From DASQUK01 sp963717085 (lineage in GTDB: Bacteria > Actinomycetota > Acidimicrobiia > Acidimicrobiales > VFJN01), in the NCBI GenBank assembly GCA_963717085.1, contig CAVQVM010000003.1, forward strand, positions 8,133 through 72,132: a stretch of DNA of 64,000 bases, read 5' to 3'. Below are positions 51,234-60,170 of the stretch, one piece after another; position 1 is the stretch's first letter; each line of letters opens with the position of its first letter. The position numbers and the translations under genes are program-made. Below the pieces are notes generated by a model. It made no database searches. It saw only the letters and a list, made by a program, of their open reading frames with translations, and was not told the DNA's origin.

Positions 51234-51899
51234 TCACGACGCACCCCCATCGCCGGCGCCGTCGTCTGCGCCTTCGCCATTCCCCTCGCTCTTGGCCCTG
51301 CGGTTGCGGGCCAGCCACGGCGGCTCCACGTTACGGTCCGGCGGGGCGTTGCCCGCCCGGTTCTCCGGCAACTGCTGGCGGACCCGGCTCAGGGTCCCGT
51401 GGCGGGGGACCTCGTGCGCCAGCTTGCCGGCGCGCAGGTCGTCGAGCAGCTCGTCGACCTCGTCGAGCTCGACGCGATGGAAGTAGCGATAGTTCACCTG
51501 CATGCAGGGGGCCTCGGTGCAGGCCGCGATGCACTCGACGTCCTCGAGCGTGAACTTGCCGTCGGGCGTGGTGCTGCCCGCCTTGATCCCCAGGCGGTGC
51601 TCGAGGTGGTGGAGGAGCTCCTCGCCGCCCAGCAGCAGGCACGAGATGTTGGTGCACACGGTAACCACGTAGTCGCCCACGGGCCCGCGCTTGAACATCT
51701 CGTAGAACGACGCCGTGCCGAGCACCTCGGCCGGGGTCACGTCGACGAGCTCGGCGATGTGGTCCATCGCCTCCTCGGTGAGGTAGCCGTCTTGCTCCTG
51801 GGCCAGGTGCAGCAGTGGGACCATCGCGGACCGCGGGCGGGGGTAGCGGGCGATGATGTCGTCGGCCACCGCGGTGTTCTCGGAGGTGAACCGCGGCAT
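51234..51899 (-). CDS. nuoE: NADH-quinone oxidoreductase subunit E
   Basis: 221-residue thioredoxin-like subunit with the N1a [2Fe-2S] ligands in CTNISC and CIAACTEAPC. The N-terminal helical part (AEVLGTASFYEMFKRGPVGD) is typical. A Glu/Asn/Arg-rich tail of about 40 residues follows the conserved domain. ATG at 51899; repeat R6 separates it from nuoD. Confidence 0.94.
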   Translation of the reverse strand: MPRFTSENTAVADDIIARYPRPRSAMVPLLHLAQEQDGYLTEEAMDHIAELVDVTPAEVLGTASFYEMFKRGPVGDYVVTVCTNISCLLLGGEELLHHLEHRLGIKAGSTTPDGKFTLEDVECIAACTEAPCMQVNYRYFHRVELDEVDELLDDLRAGKLAHEVPRHGTLSRVRQQLPENRAGNAPPDRNVEPPWLARNRRAKSEGNGEGADDGAGDGGAS

Positions 51900-51906
51900 C
51901 AGTTGC

Positions 51907-52000
51907 TTCCCGCTCTTGTCGGCTTCGCCGACGGGCCGCTCGGGCTTCGACGCGGTGTTGCCCGCTCTCGGCGCTTCGCGCCGGGCCGCTCGGGCCCGAG
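51907..52000. repeat. Dispersed hairpin repeat, copy R6 (two tandem units), between nuoD2 and nuoE
   Basis: Units TTCCCGCTCTT + GTCGGC-TTC-GCCGAC (51918-51932) + GGGCCGCTCGGGCTTCGACGC and TGCCCGCTCT + CGGCGC-TTC-GCGCCG (51969-51983) + GGGCCGCTCGGGC. The stems differ from each other and from R5 but remain perfectly paired. Confidence 0.85.
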
Positions 52001-52020
52001 CACTCGCCCGCCGCTCGTAC

Positions 52021-53355
52021 TCACCGATCCACCTCGCCCATGATCGGGTCCACCGAGGAGATGACCGCGACAGCGTCGGCGATCAGGCCGCCGCGCAGCA
52101 TGTGGGGCAGCGCCTGGACGTTGACGAACGACGGGCCCCGGATGTGCATGCGGTAGGGCACGGCGCTGCCGTCGGACACCATGTAGCAGCCGAGCTCGCC
52201 GCGTGGGCTCTCGACGGCGCAATACACCTCGCCCTCGGGCACCTTGAAGCCCTCGGTGAAAAGCTTGAAGTGGTGGATCAGCGCTTCCATGGACTCGTCG
52301 ATGCGGGCGCGGGGCGGCGGCGTGACCTTGCGATCCTGGATGCGGTAGTCGCCCCCCGGCAGCGCGTCGAGGATCTGGCGCACGATCGCCATCGACTCCC
52401 GCACCTCGTTGAGCCGGATGGCGTAGCGGTCGAACGCGTCACCGTAGCTGCCCACGATCGCCGCGAACTCGACCTGGTCGTAGAACAGGTACGGCATGTC
52501 CTTGCGCAGGTCCCACGACAGCCCGGTGGAACGCAGGATCGGCCCGGTGGCGCCCAGGGCGATTGCCTCGTCGGCGGTGATGACGCCCACGCCCTGGAGC
52601 CGGGCGCGGTAGATGGGCTGGCCCGTGAGCAGCTCGTCGTACTCGTTGAGCCGGGGAGCGCACAGGTCGAGCACGCGCAACACGCCGTCGCGCCACCCGT
52701 CGGGCAGGTCGGCGGCCACTCCGCCGGGCCGGATGAAGTTGTGGTTCATCCGCAGTCCCGTGATCATCTCCAGCAGGCGCAGCGTCTCTTCCCGCTCCCG
52801 CCAGCCGAACAGCATCATCGACACCGCACCCAGGTCCAGGCCGTTGGTGGCGAGGAACAGCAAGTGCGACGACATCCGGTTGAGCTCGCACAGCAACATG
52901 CGGATCCACTGCGCCCGGGGCGGGATGTCGCCATCGATGCCGAGCAGCGTCTCGGTCGCGAGCGAGAACACCAGCTCGTTGAAGAGCGGCGAGGCGTAGT
53001 CCATGCGGGTCACGTTGGTGGGGCCCTGGAGGTAGGTGAGCGTCTCACCCGTTTTCTCCATGCCGGTGTGCAGGTAACCGATGACCGGCTTGCTGCGCAG
53101 CACCGTCTCGCCCTCGAGCTCGAGCATGAGCCGGAGCACACCGTGCGTGGACGGGTGCTGGGGGCCCATGTTGAGGATCATCGTCTGGTCCTCGGTGGGC
53201 TCGTCGTCGGCCATGGCCGCCAACTCGGCCTCGGACATCCGTAGTACCGAACCCACCTCGCGCATCAGCTCGGCGGCGCCTGCGCCCTTGCGCGGCGTGA
53301 GCTCCTGGGATCCCTCGTACGTCCGGATGGTGGCGTCGGTGGAGAGGGAGGTCAC
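52021..53355 (-). CDS. nuoD: NADH-quinone oxidoreductase subunit D, operon 2
   Basis: 444-residue 49-kDa-type subunit with NMGPQHPSTHGVLRLMLELE and IGYLHTGMEKTGE. Relative to operon 1 it has an N-terminal extension of about 55 residues and a Thr in place of the Arg after the GY(M/L)H motif, which matters if MidA modifies only one of the two NuoD proteins. GTG at 53355, 15 bp after nuoC. Confidence 0.94.
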   Translation of the reverse strand: MTSLSTDATIRTYEGSQELTPRKGAGAAELMREVGSVLRMSEAELAAMADDEPTEDQTMILNMGPQHPSTHGVLRLMLELEGETVLRSKPVIGYLHTGMEKTGETLTYLQGPTNVTRMDYASPLFNELVFSLATETLLGIDGDIPPRAQWIRMLLCELNRMSSHLLFLATNGLDLGAVSMMLFGWREREETLRLLEMITGLRMNHNFIRPGGVAADLPDGWRDGVLRVLDLCAPRLNEYDELLTGQPIYRARLQGVGVITADEAIALGATGPILRSTGLSWDLRKDMPYLFYDQVEFAAIVGSYGDAFDRYAIRLNEVRESMAIVRQILDALPGGDYRIQDRKVTPPPRARIDESMEALIHHFKLFTEGFKVPEGEVYCAVESPRGELGCYMVSDGSAVPYRMHIRGPSFVNVQALPHMLRGGLIADAVAVISSVDPIMGEVDR

Positions 53356-53370
53356 GGCATCAGCCCCGCA

Positions 53371-53925
53371 TCACCTGGCGTTCTGGACGCCCTTGAACTG
53401 CACCGGGATCGCCCCCACGGGGTGGTCCTTGCGCAGCGGGAAGCCGTCCCAGTCCTCCGGCATGAGGATCCGGCTCAGGTCGGGATGGCCCGTGAACTCG
53501 ATGCCGTACATGTCGTAGACCTCGCGTTCGAGGGCTTCGGTGCCGGGGTGGACGTCGAACAGGGACGGGCACGTGGCGTCGTCGGCGGGCACCTGGACCC
53601 GCAGGCGCAGGCGCTCGTGCGTGTCGTGGGACAGCAACCCGACGACCACCTCGAACCGCTCCTGTGCGACCTGCGGGGGCAGCCGGCGTGGCGCCTCGTA
53701 GGCCAGATAGTCGACGGCGGTGAGGTCGACGCACACCTGGTAGCCCTCGTCGTCCCTTAACGTCCTGACGAGGTCGACCAGTTGGTCGCGGCTCGGGTGC
53801 AACACCTGCTGGCCCCTGCTCGAGGTCGCGGGAACACCGAAGCGGGTCTCCAGCTCCGCCGTCGCCGCTCCGGTCTCGTCTGCGACCGACTCTTCGAATC
53901 CGGACGTCGCCTCGATGTCGGACAT
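53371..53925 (-). CDS. nuoC: NADH-quinone oxidoreductase subunit C, operon 2
   Basis: 184-residue 30-kDa-type subunit; LEREVYDMYGIEFTGHPDLS followed by ILMPEDWDGFPLRKDHP. ATG at 53925, 9 bp after nuoB. Confidence 0.93.
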   Translation of the reverse strand: MSDIEATSGFEESVADETGAATAELETRFGVPATSSRGQQVLHPSRDQLVDLVRTLRDDEGYQVCVDLTAVDYLAYEAPRRLPPQVAQERFEVVVGLLSHDTHERLRLRVQVPADDATCPSLFDVHPGTEALEREVYDMYGIEFTGHPDLSRILMPEDWDGFPLRKDHPVGAIPVQFKGVQNAR

Positions 53926-53934
53926 GGGACCGCC

Positions 53935-54525
53935 TCAGCGCTCTCCGCCCGCCGAGGCCGCGGTCGCCGGCTCGAGCTGTCCGTCGCGCTGCTCGATGAC
54001 TACGCCAGCACCCGCGCCCTGGCCGCGGGTCTCGCGGCGGCGCAGAAGCTCCCCGTTCTGGATCTGCTCGTGGATGGTGTTGATGGCGTGGATCAGCGTC
54101 TCCGGACCGGGCGGGCATCCGGGTGCGTAGACGTCCACGGGCACGATCTGGTCCACGCCCTGGACGAGCGCGTAGTTGTTGAACATCCCGCCGGAGCTGG
54201 CGCACACGCCCATCGACAGCACCCACTTGGGCTCCATCATCTGGTCGTAGACCTGGCGCAGCACGGGCGCCATCTTCTGCGACACGCGGCCGGCCACGAT
54301 CATGAGGTCGCTCTGGCGTGGCGAGGCCCGGAACACCTCCATGCCGAAGCGGCCGAGGTCGTAGTGGGAGGCGCCGGCCGCCATCATCTCCAGCGCGCAG
54401 CACGCCAGGCCGAAGGTCACGCCCCAGAAGGAGCGCCGGCGCGACCAGTTGACGAGGTCCTCGACCTTGGCGGTGAAGACGTTGTAGTCGAGGCCCTCGA
54501 GTCCCCGCTTCATGTCCCAGCCCAC
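53935..54525 (-). CDS. nuoB: NADH-quinone oxidoreductase subunit B, operon 2
   Basis: 196-residue cluster N2 subunit with Cys ligands in GLACCALEMMAA, SMGVCASSGG and APGCPPGPE. GTG at 54525 directly follows the nuoA stop and is preceded by a strong AGGAGGTGG ribosome-binding site lying inside the nuoA 3' end. Confidence 0.94.
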   Translation of the reverse strand: MGWDMKRGLEGLDYNVFTAKVEDLVNWSRRRSFWGVTFGLACCALEMMAAGASHYDLGRFGMEVFRASPRQSDLMIVAGRVSQKMAPVLRQVYDQMMEPKWVLSMGVCASSGGMFNNYALVQGVDQIVPVDVYAPGCPPGPETLIHAINTIHEQIQNGELLRRRETRGQGAGAGVVIEQRDGQLEPATAASAGGER

Positions 54526-55065
54526 TTATGCCACCTCCTCTCCCTCCGTGAACGTGTCGTCCGCTCCGCCGGCCGTTCGGGCCGCCGCGGGCTCGACGGG
54601 CTCGGCCGCTTCCTTGCCCTCGGGGCGGCCTTCGAGGCCGACGCGCCGGATCGTCGTGCGGGTCGTCCGCTCGGGCGACACCATCGGCGAGGCGGGGCGG
54701 GCCCGGTTCCGCGGCCCCCATTCGAGCGCGCCATTGCTGATCAGGTACACGAAGCTCACGAACACGGCCGCCGAGAAGAGCAGGACCTCGACCAACCCGA
54801 AGGCGCCGAGGTTCCGGTAGATGACGGCCCACGGGAACAGGAGGATGATCTCGACGTCGAAAACGATGAAGATCATCGCCACCAGGTAGAACCGCACCGG
54901 GAAGCGCTCGGGGGGGTCGCGCGTGGGGAGGATGCCGGACTCGTAGGGCGCGCTCTTGGCGGCGCTCGGACGGCGGGGGGCCAGCAGCCGCGACATCAAG
55001 AGGCTGATCGCCGCGAACGCCGTGGCGAGGACCGCCAAGGCGACGATGGGGAGATACTGGCCCAC
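54526..55065 (-). CDS. nuoA: NADH-quinone oxidoreductase subunit A, operon 2
   Basis: 179-residue three-helix subunit: APYESGILPTRDPPERFPVR and FIVFDVEIILLFPWAV. A hydrophilic tail of about 60 residues extends past the normal end of the protein. GTG at 55065 lies 4 bp after the stop of the bc-operon membrane protein gene, so operon 2 is probably continuous with the bc operon. Confidence 0.92.
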   Translation of the reverse strand: MGQYLPIVALAVLATAFAAISLLMSRLLAPRRPSAAKSAPYESGILPTRDPPERFPVRFYLVAMIFIVFDVEIILLFPWAVIYRNLGAFGLVEVLLFSAAVFVSFVYLISNGALEWGPRNRARPASPMVSPERTTRTTIRRVGLEGRPEGKEAAEPVEPAAARTAGGADDTFTEGEEVA

Positions 55066-55069
55066 GGGA

Positions 55070-55960
55070 CTAACGCCCTCCGGTTGGGGCTGGCAGCGGC
55101 GCCGAGCGGTGCTCGGCAACCACGCGATCGCGCGCGTGAAGGATGGCGCACAACAGCCCGAACATCAGCCCCGAACCCAGTGTGATGAGCGCGGGGACCA
55201 GGCGGCGCTGGCCGAGGTCACGCACCATCACGATCGAGATCACCTCGGCGTTGGGGTCGGCCTCGGGCGGAGGCGGAGCCTGCCCGACCACCTCCTCCTG
55301 GGGGATCGCCGGCTGGATCTGGACGATGGCGTAGTGGGGCGGGCTGGTGATGCGCAGGGTGTTGGTGATCCGGTTGGTCACCCGGTCCCAGACGCCGTCG
55401 CTCTCGCGTTCGGGCTTGCCGCCGGTCTCGAACGTGTAGAGGTGCACATAGCTGGTGGTCTCCTCCAGGCCCGGGATCACGCCCTCCGTGAGGGTGGCGT
55501 CCGCGGTCGACTGCGCCTCGGCGCGGGAGGCGTCCGAGGCCGCCAGCAGCTTCCACTCGTTGAGCTGGCCGGCGAACTGGTCGTTGATCTGGGCGATGTC
55601 GGCGTCGGTGGCGTCGTTGATCTCCTCGGTGGAGGGCAGGTCCGAGGGGTCGAGATCGTGGGCGTCGCTGAGCAGCGCCTGGGAGAGGTCGCCGTGGTTG
55701 ATCTCCTCGACCTCCCATGCAGGAATGTCGCCGATGGGGCCCTGACCCGGCGGGTAGAGCCACCAGACGAGGCCATGGATCGTCATCCAGCCGAACAGCG
55801 CCGTGAGGATCACCAGGAACCCGAGCCGCTGGGCGAGGTTGGTGGCCAGCACCAGGTAGACGCCACCGCCCAGCACGATGACGCCGGTGAGGACGGCGAG
55901 GATGCCCCGGATCGTGGGGTCCCAGGCGATGCCGGCCACGATGGTGGGAAGCAGCGCCAT
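55070..55960 (-). CDS. Membrane protein of unknown function in the bc/complex I operon
   Basis: 296 residues. Three N-terminal membrane helices (GILAVLTGVIVLGGGVYLVL; FLVILTALFGWMTIHGLVWW and one before) are followed by a roughly 150-residue hydrophilic domain and a C-terminal membrane helix (LVPALITLGSGLMFGLLCAI). No cofactor motif is visible. It sits between the diheme cytochrome c gene (2 bp away) and nuoA2 (4 bp away). A structural or assembly role in the bc complex, or a link between the two complexes, is plausible but unproven. Confidence 0.7.
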   Translation of the reverse strand: MALLPTIVAGIAWDPTIRGILAVLTGVIVLGGGVYLVLATNLAQRLGFLVILTALFGWMTIHGLVWWLYPPGQGPIGDIPAWEVEEINHGDLSQALLSDAHDLDPSDLPSTEEINDATDADIAQINDQFAGQLNEWKLLAASDASRAEAQSTADATLTEGVIPGLEETTSYVHLYTFETGGKPERESDGVWDRVTNRITNTLRITSPPHYAIVQIQPAIPQEEVVGQAPPPPEADPNAEVISIVMVRDLGQRRLVPALITLGSGLMFGLLCAILHARDRVVAEHRSAPLPAPTGGR

Positions 55961-55962
55961 CG

Positions 55963-57192
55963 TCAGCCCTCCCCGCCCGATGATGCGGAAGAGTCCGACA
56001 GCCCGGGCCGTGGAGCATTGGTCGTGGTCTCGGCCGGGGGCAGGCTGGCCTCGTAGCGGGCGATGGCCTCGATCATGTCCTGGGTCATCATCCCGTCGTT
56101 CTCCACGTTCTCGGTGTTGGGGTTGTCACCGAAACCGGGCATCTTGCCGCTGCCGATGCCGTTGTTGCCGTAGGCCTCGCCCTCGACGCTGCCGGTGCTG
56201 ACGAACAGCACGAGCTCGTCGACCGACGCGAACTGCTTAGGCACGAGCCCGCCCGTGAGGTTGGGGCCGAGGGCGCCGCTGCCGTCGGGGAACCCGGCGT
56301 AGTCGCTCAGGTCGGCATTGGGGGGCTCGACGCTGTCGGGGATGATCGACCAGCCCCGCGTGTGGCAGCGGGCGCAGGCGTAGGCGCCACCGGCCACCTC
56401 GAGGTTGAACAGCGCCTTCCCCGTCTCGGGGTCCTGGTAGTCGATCTGGGACAGGGCCGCGTCGATGGCCGCGTCATCGCTCTCGCCCTCCTCGAGCAGG
56501 CCGAGGTCCTCGGCGAGGGCCACCTGGGCCTCGCGTTGGGCCTCCTCGGGCGAGAGCTGGATGGACTCGAGATAGTCGACCACGTTGGAGATCTGCTGCT
56601 CGTTGAGGGGGCCCTTGTTGACCGCCGCGCCCCAGCCGGGCATGGGCGAGAAGGGCCGCCCGTAGTTGATGACGAAGGTCACCTCGTCCCTGCTGTAGCG
56701 GAGCAGCACGGTGTTGAGCGCCGGCGCCCGCCAGTTGACCTGGGCCACGAACTTGTTTTCGGCGTCGGTGATCGTGAACGGCGCCTGGCCGCCGGTCCCA
56801 TCGGGCCCATGGCAGTTCTCGCACTGCGAGCCCTCGGTGTAGATCTCCTCGCCGCGGCTGACGAACTTGTCCTGGAAGCCCTCGACCGCGCCGGACTGAC
56901 GGCTCGGCTCGTTCAGCCAGTAGAGGGGCAGGCCGACGCCGACGATGACCAGCGCGATCAGCGCCCACCGCAGGGTGCGGTCGAGCTTGCTGGTCTCCAG
57001 CTCCTCGTCGTCGAGGTAGGGCTTGCGGTTGGGCGCCAGCTCGATCTCGGAGCCGGCCTCCGCCCGCCCCCCGCGGATGTTGACGGCGACGTAGATGACG
57101 AAGCCGATGAGGATGATCGCCACGATGACGGCGCCGACCACGGTGACCGTGCTGGCGGCGAGCACGGTCACGCCCGCGAGGAGCGGATGCAT
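55963..57192 (-). CDS. Membrane-anchored diheme cytochrome c of the bc complex
   Basis: 409 residues. Two membrane helices (residues about 11-36 and 75-93) flank a short charged segment; then two c-type heme sites CENCH (124-128) and CARCH (273-277). Possible axial Met residues are SPMPGW after heme 1 and KMPGF near the C-terminus. It would accept electrons from the Rieske protein and pass them on to an oxidase, in place of a cytochrome c1. It follows the Rieske gene directly (TAGATG). Confidence 0.85.
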   Translation of the reverse strand: MHPLLAGVTVLAASTVTVVGAVIVAIILIGFVIYVAVNIRGGRAEAGSEIELAPNRKPYLDDEELETSKLDRTLRWALIALVIVGVGLPLYWLNEPSRQSGAVEGFQDKFVSRGEEIYTEGSQCENCHGPDGTGGQAPFTITDAENKFVAQVNWRAPALNTVLLRYSRDEVTFVINYGRPFSPMPGWGAAVNKGPLNEQQISNVVDYLESIQLSPEEAQREAQVALAEDLGLLEEGESDDAAIDAALSQIDYQDPETGKALFNLEVAGGAYACARCHTRGWSIIPDSVEPPNADLSDYAGFPDGSGALGPNLTGGLVPKQFASVDELVLFVSTGSVEGEAYGNNGIGSGKMPGFGDNPNTENVENDGMMTQDMIEAIARYEASLPPAETTTNAPRPGLSDSSASSGGEG

Positions 57193-58065
57193 CTACTCGG
57201 AGCCTCCGCCGACGCAGTGGGGGCCCTCGGCCTCCTGGCCGGTGGTGTTGGTACCGATCGGCGGGCCCTGGATCTGTCCGGACGTGCCGGTATCGACCGT
57301 CACGACGTCGCCGTCGATGGTCGCCGCGAAGCGGTCCATGCCCCGCGGCGCGGGCCCGCCCCGCTTCTCGCCCACCTGGTTGTACTGAGAGCCGTGGCAG
57401 GGGCACTCGAACCACTGCGAGGTCTCGCACGATGGCACCCGGCAGCCCAGGTGGGGGCACTTCTGCCACAGGGTCACGATCCCCGCCTCCATGGCCACCA
57501 GCTCGGGCGGGGAGTAGACGGCTTTGGCCTTCGGCAGCGCGTCGGACGGGTACGCGGTGACCCACATGCGGGCCTCCGGGTAGTAGGCGAACCCGTTGCC
57601 GTCGGCGATCGCCTTGTTGATGTCGTCCAGGGTACCGACGCGGATCTTGGCGCCGAACCCGCCGGTGCCCGAGGGCCACAGCTGGGCCAGCATCGCCCCG
57701 CCCAGACCCACGCTGCTGAACGCGAACAGCGTCACGATCGAGCGGTTGAAGAACTGGCGGCGGGTGACGCCGAGCGTCTCCTCGTCCGGGGGCACCCACT
57801 CGACCGGAGCCTCCTCGACCCTGACCGCCGGCAGTGACTCCTCGCGGCGGGCCAGAACGGCCGCCCGTTCGACCTCGCGGCCGCTCATGGGGGCCCCGTC
57901 GTCGTCGTCGAGGGAGACCGGGCCGCGGTCGCGCCTGGTCGTCTCGTGGCTCATCACCCCGGTCGCGGAGCCGGTGTCGCGGCGGCGGGCCGCGGCGAAC
58001 AGCAACACACCGGCGGCCACGACCAGTGCGGGGATGGCGATGGCGAGAACGGTGGTGGCACTCAC
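57193..58065 (-). CDS. qcrA: Rieske iron-sulfur protein of the cytochrome bc complex
   Basis: 290 residues. An N-terminal membrane helix (VLAIAIPALVVAAGVLLFAA) is followed by a charged stretch, a second hydrophobic segment starting TRRQFFNRSIV, and the Rieske domain with CPHLGCRVP and CPCHGSQYN providing Cys and His ligands of the [2Fe-2S] cluster. It oxidises menaquinol at the Qo site. GTG at 58065, 16 bp after the cytochrome b C-terminal gene. Confidence 0.92.
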   Translation of the reverse strand: MSATTVLAIAIPALVVAAGVLLFAAARRRDTGSATGVMSHETTRRDRGPVSLDDDDGAPMSGREVERAAVLARREESLPAVRVEEAPVEWVPPDEETLGVTRRQFFNRSIVTLFAFSSVGLGGAMLAQLWPSGTGGFGAKIRVGTLDDINKAIADGNGFAYYPEARMWVTAYPSDALPKAKAVYSPPELVAMEAGIVTLWQKCPHLGCRVPSCETSQWFECPCHGSQYNQVGEKRGGPAPRGMDRFAATIDGDVVTVDTGTSGQIQGPPIGTNTTGQEAEGPHCVGGGSE

Positions 58066-58081
58066 GAGCTGGCCCCGTCGC

Positions 58082-58918
58082 TCACAGGTCGAAGAACAGG
58101 CCGGCGTTCCACGGGAACACGAAGTTCTGGCCCGGGCCCCGGAAGAACGAGCCGATCATCACCAGCACGGTCCACGACATCAGGAAGATCGTGAAGATGG
58201 AGATGGCGAACTTGCGGTCCTCGGGCTTGTGGGACGGGTTGCGGTCGGTGTACGGGGCCAGGATCAGGCCGATCAACCCCAGACCGGGAATGGTCACGCC
58301 CGCCACCATGGGATGGAACATGGTGAGCAGCTCCTGGAGGCCCAGGAAGTACCACGGCGCCTTCGAGGGGTTGGGCGTCTGGTTGGCGTTGGCCAGCTCC
58401 AGCAACGGGGCGTTGACGAACGTCGAGAACACCAGCACGAAGGCGGTGCACGCCAGCGCGGCCACGAACTCGACGCTCAACAGGTGGGGCCAGACGTGCA
58501 CCTTGTCCTGCGGGACCGCCTTGACGTCCTGGATCGAGCCGGACTTGACGACCGTCAGCAACCGCTGCGTGTGCCCTCCGGGCCCGGTTGCCAGGGGCGG
58601 CGCCACCGGGGCCGCCGCGGCAGCAGCGGCCGCCGGCGCAGTGGCTACCGCCGTACCGCCGCCGCCCGACTCGGCCCCCGCGTCCTCGCCACCGCCGGCC
58701 CTCGCCTTGGCGGCGCGGGAGCGCTCGAGCAGGTGCGCCGGGATGCGGCTGGCTGCGTCGCTCTGCGGCGCGTCTCCGGCACTCGCAGACGTATCGGCAC
58801 CCTCGGTTCCGGTGCCCGCGCTCGCGTCGGCGGCAGGCGCGCCTCCACCCTTGGCCGCCTCGGCCTTCTTGCGGGCCTCCTCTGCCCGCTTGCGCAGGTG
58901 TTCGGGGATCTCGGTCAT
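58082..58918 (-). CDS. Cytochrome b C-terminal subunit (subunit IV/PetD-like)
   Basis: 278 residues. The last 165 correspond to the C-terminal half of cytochrome b: helices starting VEFVAALACTAFVLVFSTF, the Qo-site region with SKAPWYFLGLQELLTMFHP, and two more helices. The first 110 residues are a hydrophilic Ala/Gly-rich extension that begins MTEIPEHLRKRAEEARKK and repeats the motif as RIPAHLLERSRAAKARAG at 58-75. The same motif starts the cytochrome c encoded at 60784. Confidence 0.88.
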   Translation of the reverse strand: MTEIPEHLRKRAEEARKKAEAAKGGGAPAADASAGTGTEGADTSASAGDAPQSDAASRIPAHLLERSRAAKARAGGGEDAGAESGGGGTAVATAPAAAAAAAAPVAPPLATGPGGHTQRLLTVVKSGSIQDVKAVPQDKVHVWPHLLSVEFVAALACTAFVLVFSTFVNAPLLELANANQTPNPSKAPWYFLGLQELLTMFHPMVAGVTIPGLGLIGLILAPYTDRNPSHKPEDRKFAISIFTIFLMSWTVLVMIGSFFRGPGQNFVFPWNAGLFFDL

Positions 58919-58949
58919 GTGGCTGTCTCCCGTGGGGCCGCGCTACTCA

Positions 58950-59741
58950 TCACAGCGGCCCCGACATGCCGCCGTCCTTGCGGACCCGCCAGAAGTGGAT
59001 GGCCAAGAAGATCACCAGGACGAACGGCAACATCAGCACGTGGAGCACGTACCAACGCAACAGCGTCTCGGTACCGATCTCGGACCCGCCCAGCAGGACG
59101 AACCGCACCTGGTCGCCGAACACGGGCGTGTAGCCCATCATGTTGGTGCCCACCGTGACCGCCCACAGGGAGAGCTGGTCCCACGGCAGCAGGTAGCCCG
59201 TGAAGCTGAGCAGCAGGGTCAGCGTGAGCAGGATCACGCCGATCACCCAGTTGAACTCGCGCGGCGGCTTGTAGGCGCCGTGGTAGAAGACCCGCGCCAT
59301 GTGCAGGAACACGGTGATCACCATCAGGTGCGCCGCCCATCTGTGCATGTTGCGCACCAGCAGCCCGAACGTGACCGACGTCTGCAACGTGTAGATGTCG
59401 TCCCACGCCTGCGCCGCCGTCGGCCGGTAGAAGAACATCAGGAAGATGCCGGTGACCGTGAGCAGGATGAACAGGAAGAAGCTCAGTCCCCCCAGGCACA
59501 GCGTGTAGCTGACCTTGACCGCGTGCCTCTTCACCTTCACCGGGTGAAGGTGGTAGAGGACGCTGTTCATGATCACGTAGGAGCGGTTCCGGGGGCTGTC
59601 GTTGTAGCCCCGCCGGAAGATCGAGCCCGGGCGGAATATCGAGTTCCAGGCCTGCGAGCCCTGGATGGCGTCGGGGAGCCCCTTGACCGCGGTCTCGACC
59701 CGCTCGCGCAGGGGGACCTTCGGTTCCATCGTCTTGGCCAC
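58950..59741 (-). CDS. Cytochrome b N-terminal subunit (cytochrome b6-like)
   Basis: 263 residues, four membrane helices and both heme b ligand pairs: His in RNMHRWAAHLMVITVFLHMA and His in RWYVLHVLMLPFVLVIFLAI. The Qo segment before the PEWY equivalent is in the separate C-terminal subunit, so cytochrome b is split as in b6f. GTG at 59741 follows a GGAGAG ribosome-binding site; the open frame to 60038 overlaps the ferredoxin gene and is not used. Confidence 0.9.
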   Translation of the reverse strand: MAKTMEPKVPLRERVETAVKGLPDAIQGSQAWNSIFRPGSIFRRGYNDSPRNRSYVIMNSVLYHLHPVKVKRHAVKVSYTLCLGGLSFFLFILLTVTGIFLMFFYRPTAAQAWDDIYTLQTSVTFGLLVRNMHRWAAHLMVITVFLHMARVFYHGAYKPPREFNWVIGVILLTLTLLLSFTGYLLPWDQLSLWAVTVGTNMMGYTPVFGDQVRFVLLGGSEIGTETLLRWYVLHVLMLPFVLVIFLAIHFWRVRKDGGMSGPL

Positions 59742-59749
59742 GATCTCTC

Positions 59750-60166
59750 CTACCCCAACCGCATCCCGTAGCCGTAGCCGTAGGTGGTGGTGCGCTGGTG
59801 GGCGTCGCCGGTCGCCGCCGGGTCGCCGACCTTGCCCATGATGATGACGCCGGTGGGGCAGCGGTCGACGCACAGGGCGCAGCGGGTGCACACATCGTCG
59901 TCGATGGTGAAGATCACGTGGTCGGAGGGATCGTCGCCCGGCTGATCGACGCCGATGGCCTCGTCGATCGCATCGGTGGTGACCATGTGGATGCACTTCC
60001 ACGGGCAGATGTCCACGCAGCCCTCGCACATGATGCACTCGGACTGGTCGATGTGGATGAACTGCTTGGGCTTGACCGCCTTCGACAGCCAGGCGGCGTC
60101 GACCTCCTGGAGGACGTAGTCGTCGCGGAACTCAGGCATGGGCGGGTTGGCGTCGCTCTTGGCCAT
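59750..60166 (-). CDS. Two-[4Fe-4S] ferredoxin-type protein in the bc operon
   Basis: 138 residues with CIMCEGCVDICP and CTRCALCVDRCP, each a complete [4Fe-4S] motif, separated by an insertion of about 30 residues. There is no membrane segment or signal, so it is cytoplasmic. It lies 8 bp upstream of the cytochrome b gene and 4 bp downstream of a small membrane protein gene. It could feed or take electrons at the cytoplasmic side of the bc complex, or serve the complex I lacking NuoEFG; both are inference. Confidence 0.85.
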   Translation of the reverse strand: MAKSDANPPMPEFRDDYVLQEVDAAWLSKAVKPKQFIHIDQSECIMCEGCVDICPWKCIHMVTTDAIDEAIGVDQPGDDPSDHVIFTIDDDVCTRCALCVDRCPTGVIIMGKVGDPAATGDAHQRTTTYGYGYGMRLG

Positions 60167-60170
60167 TAAC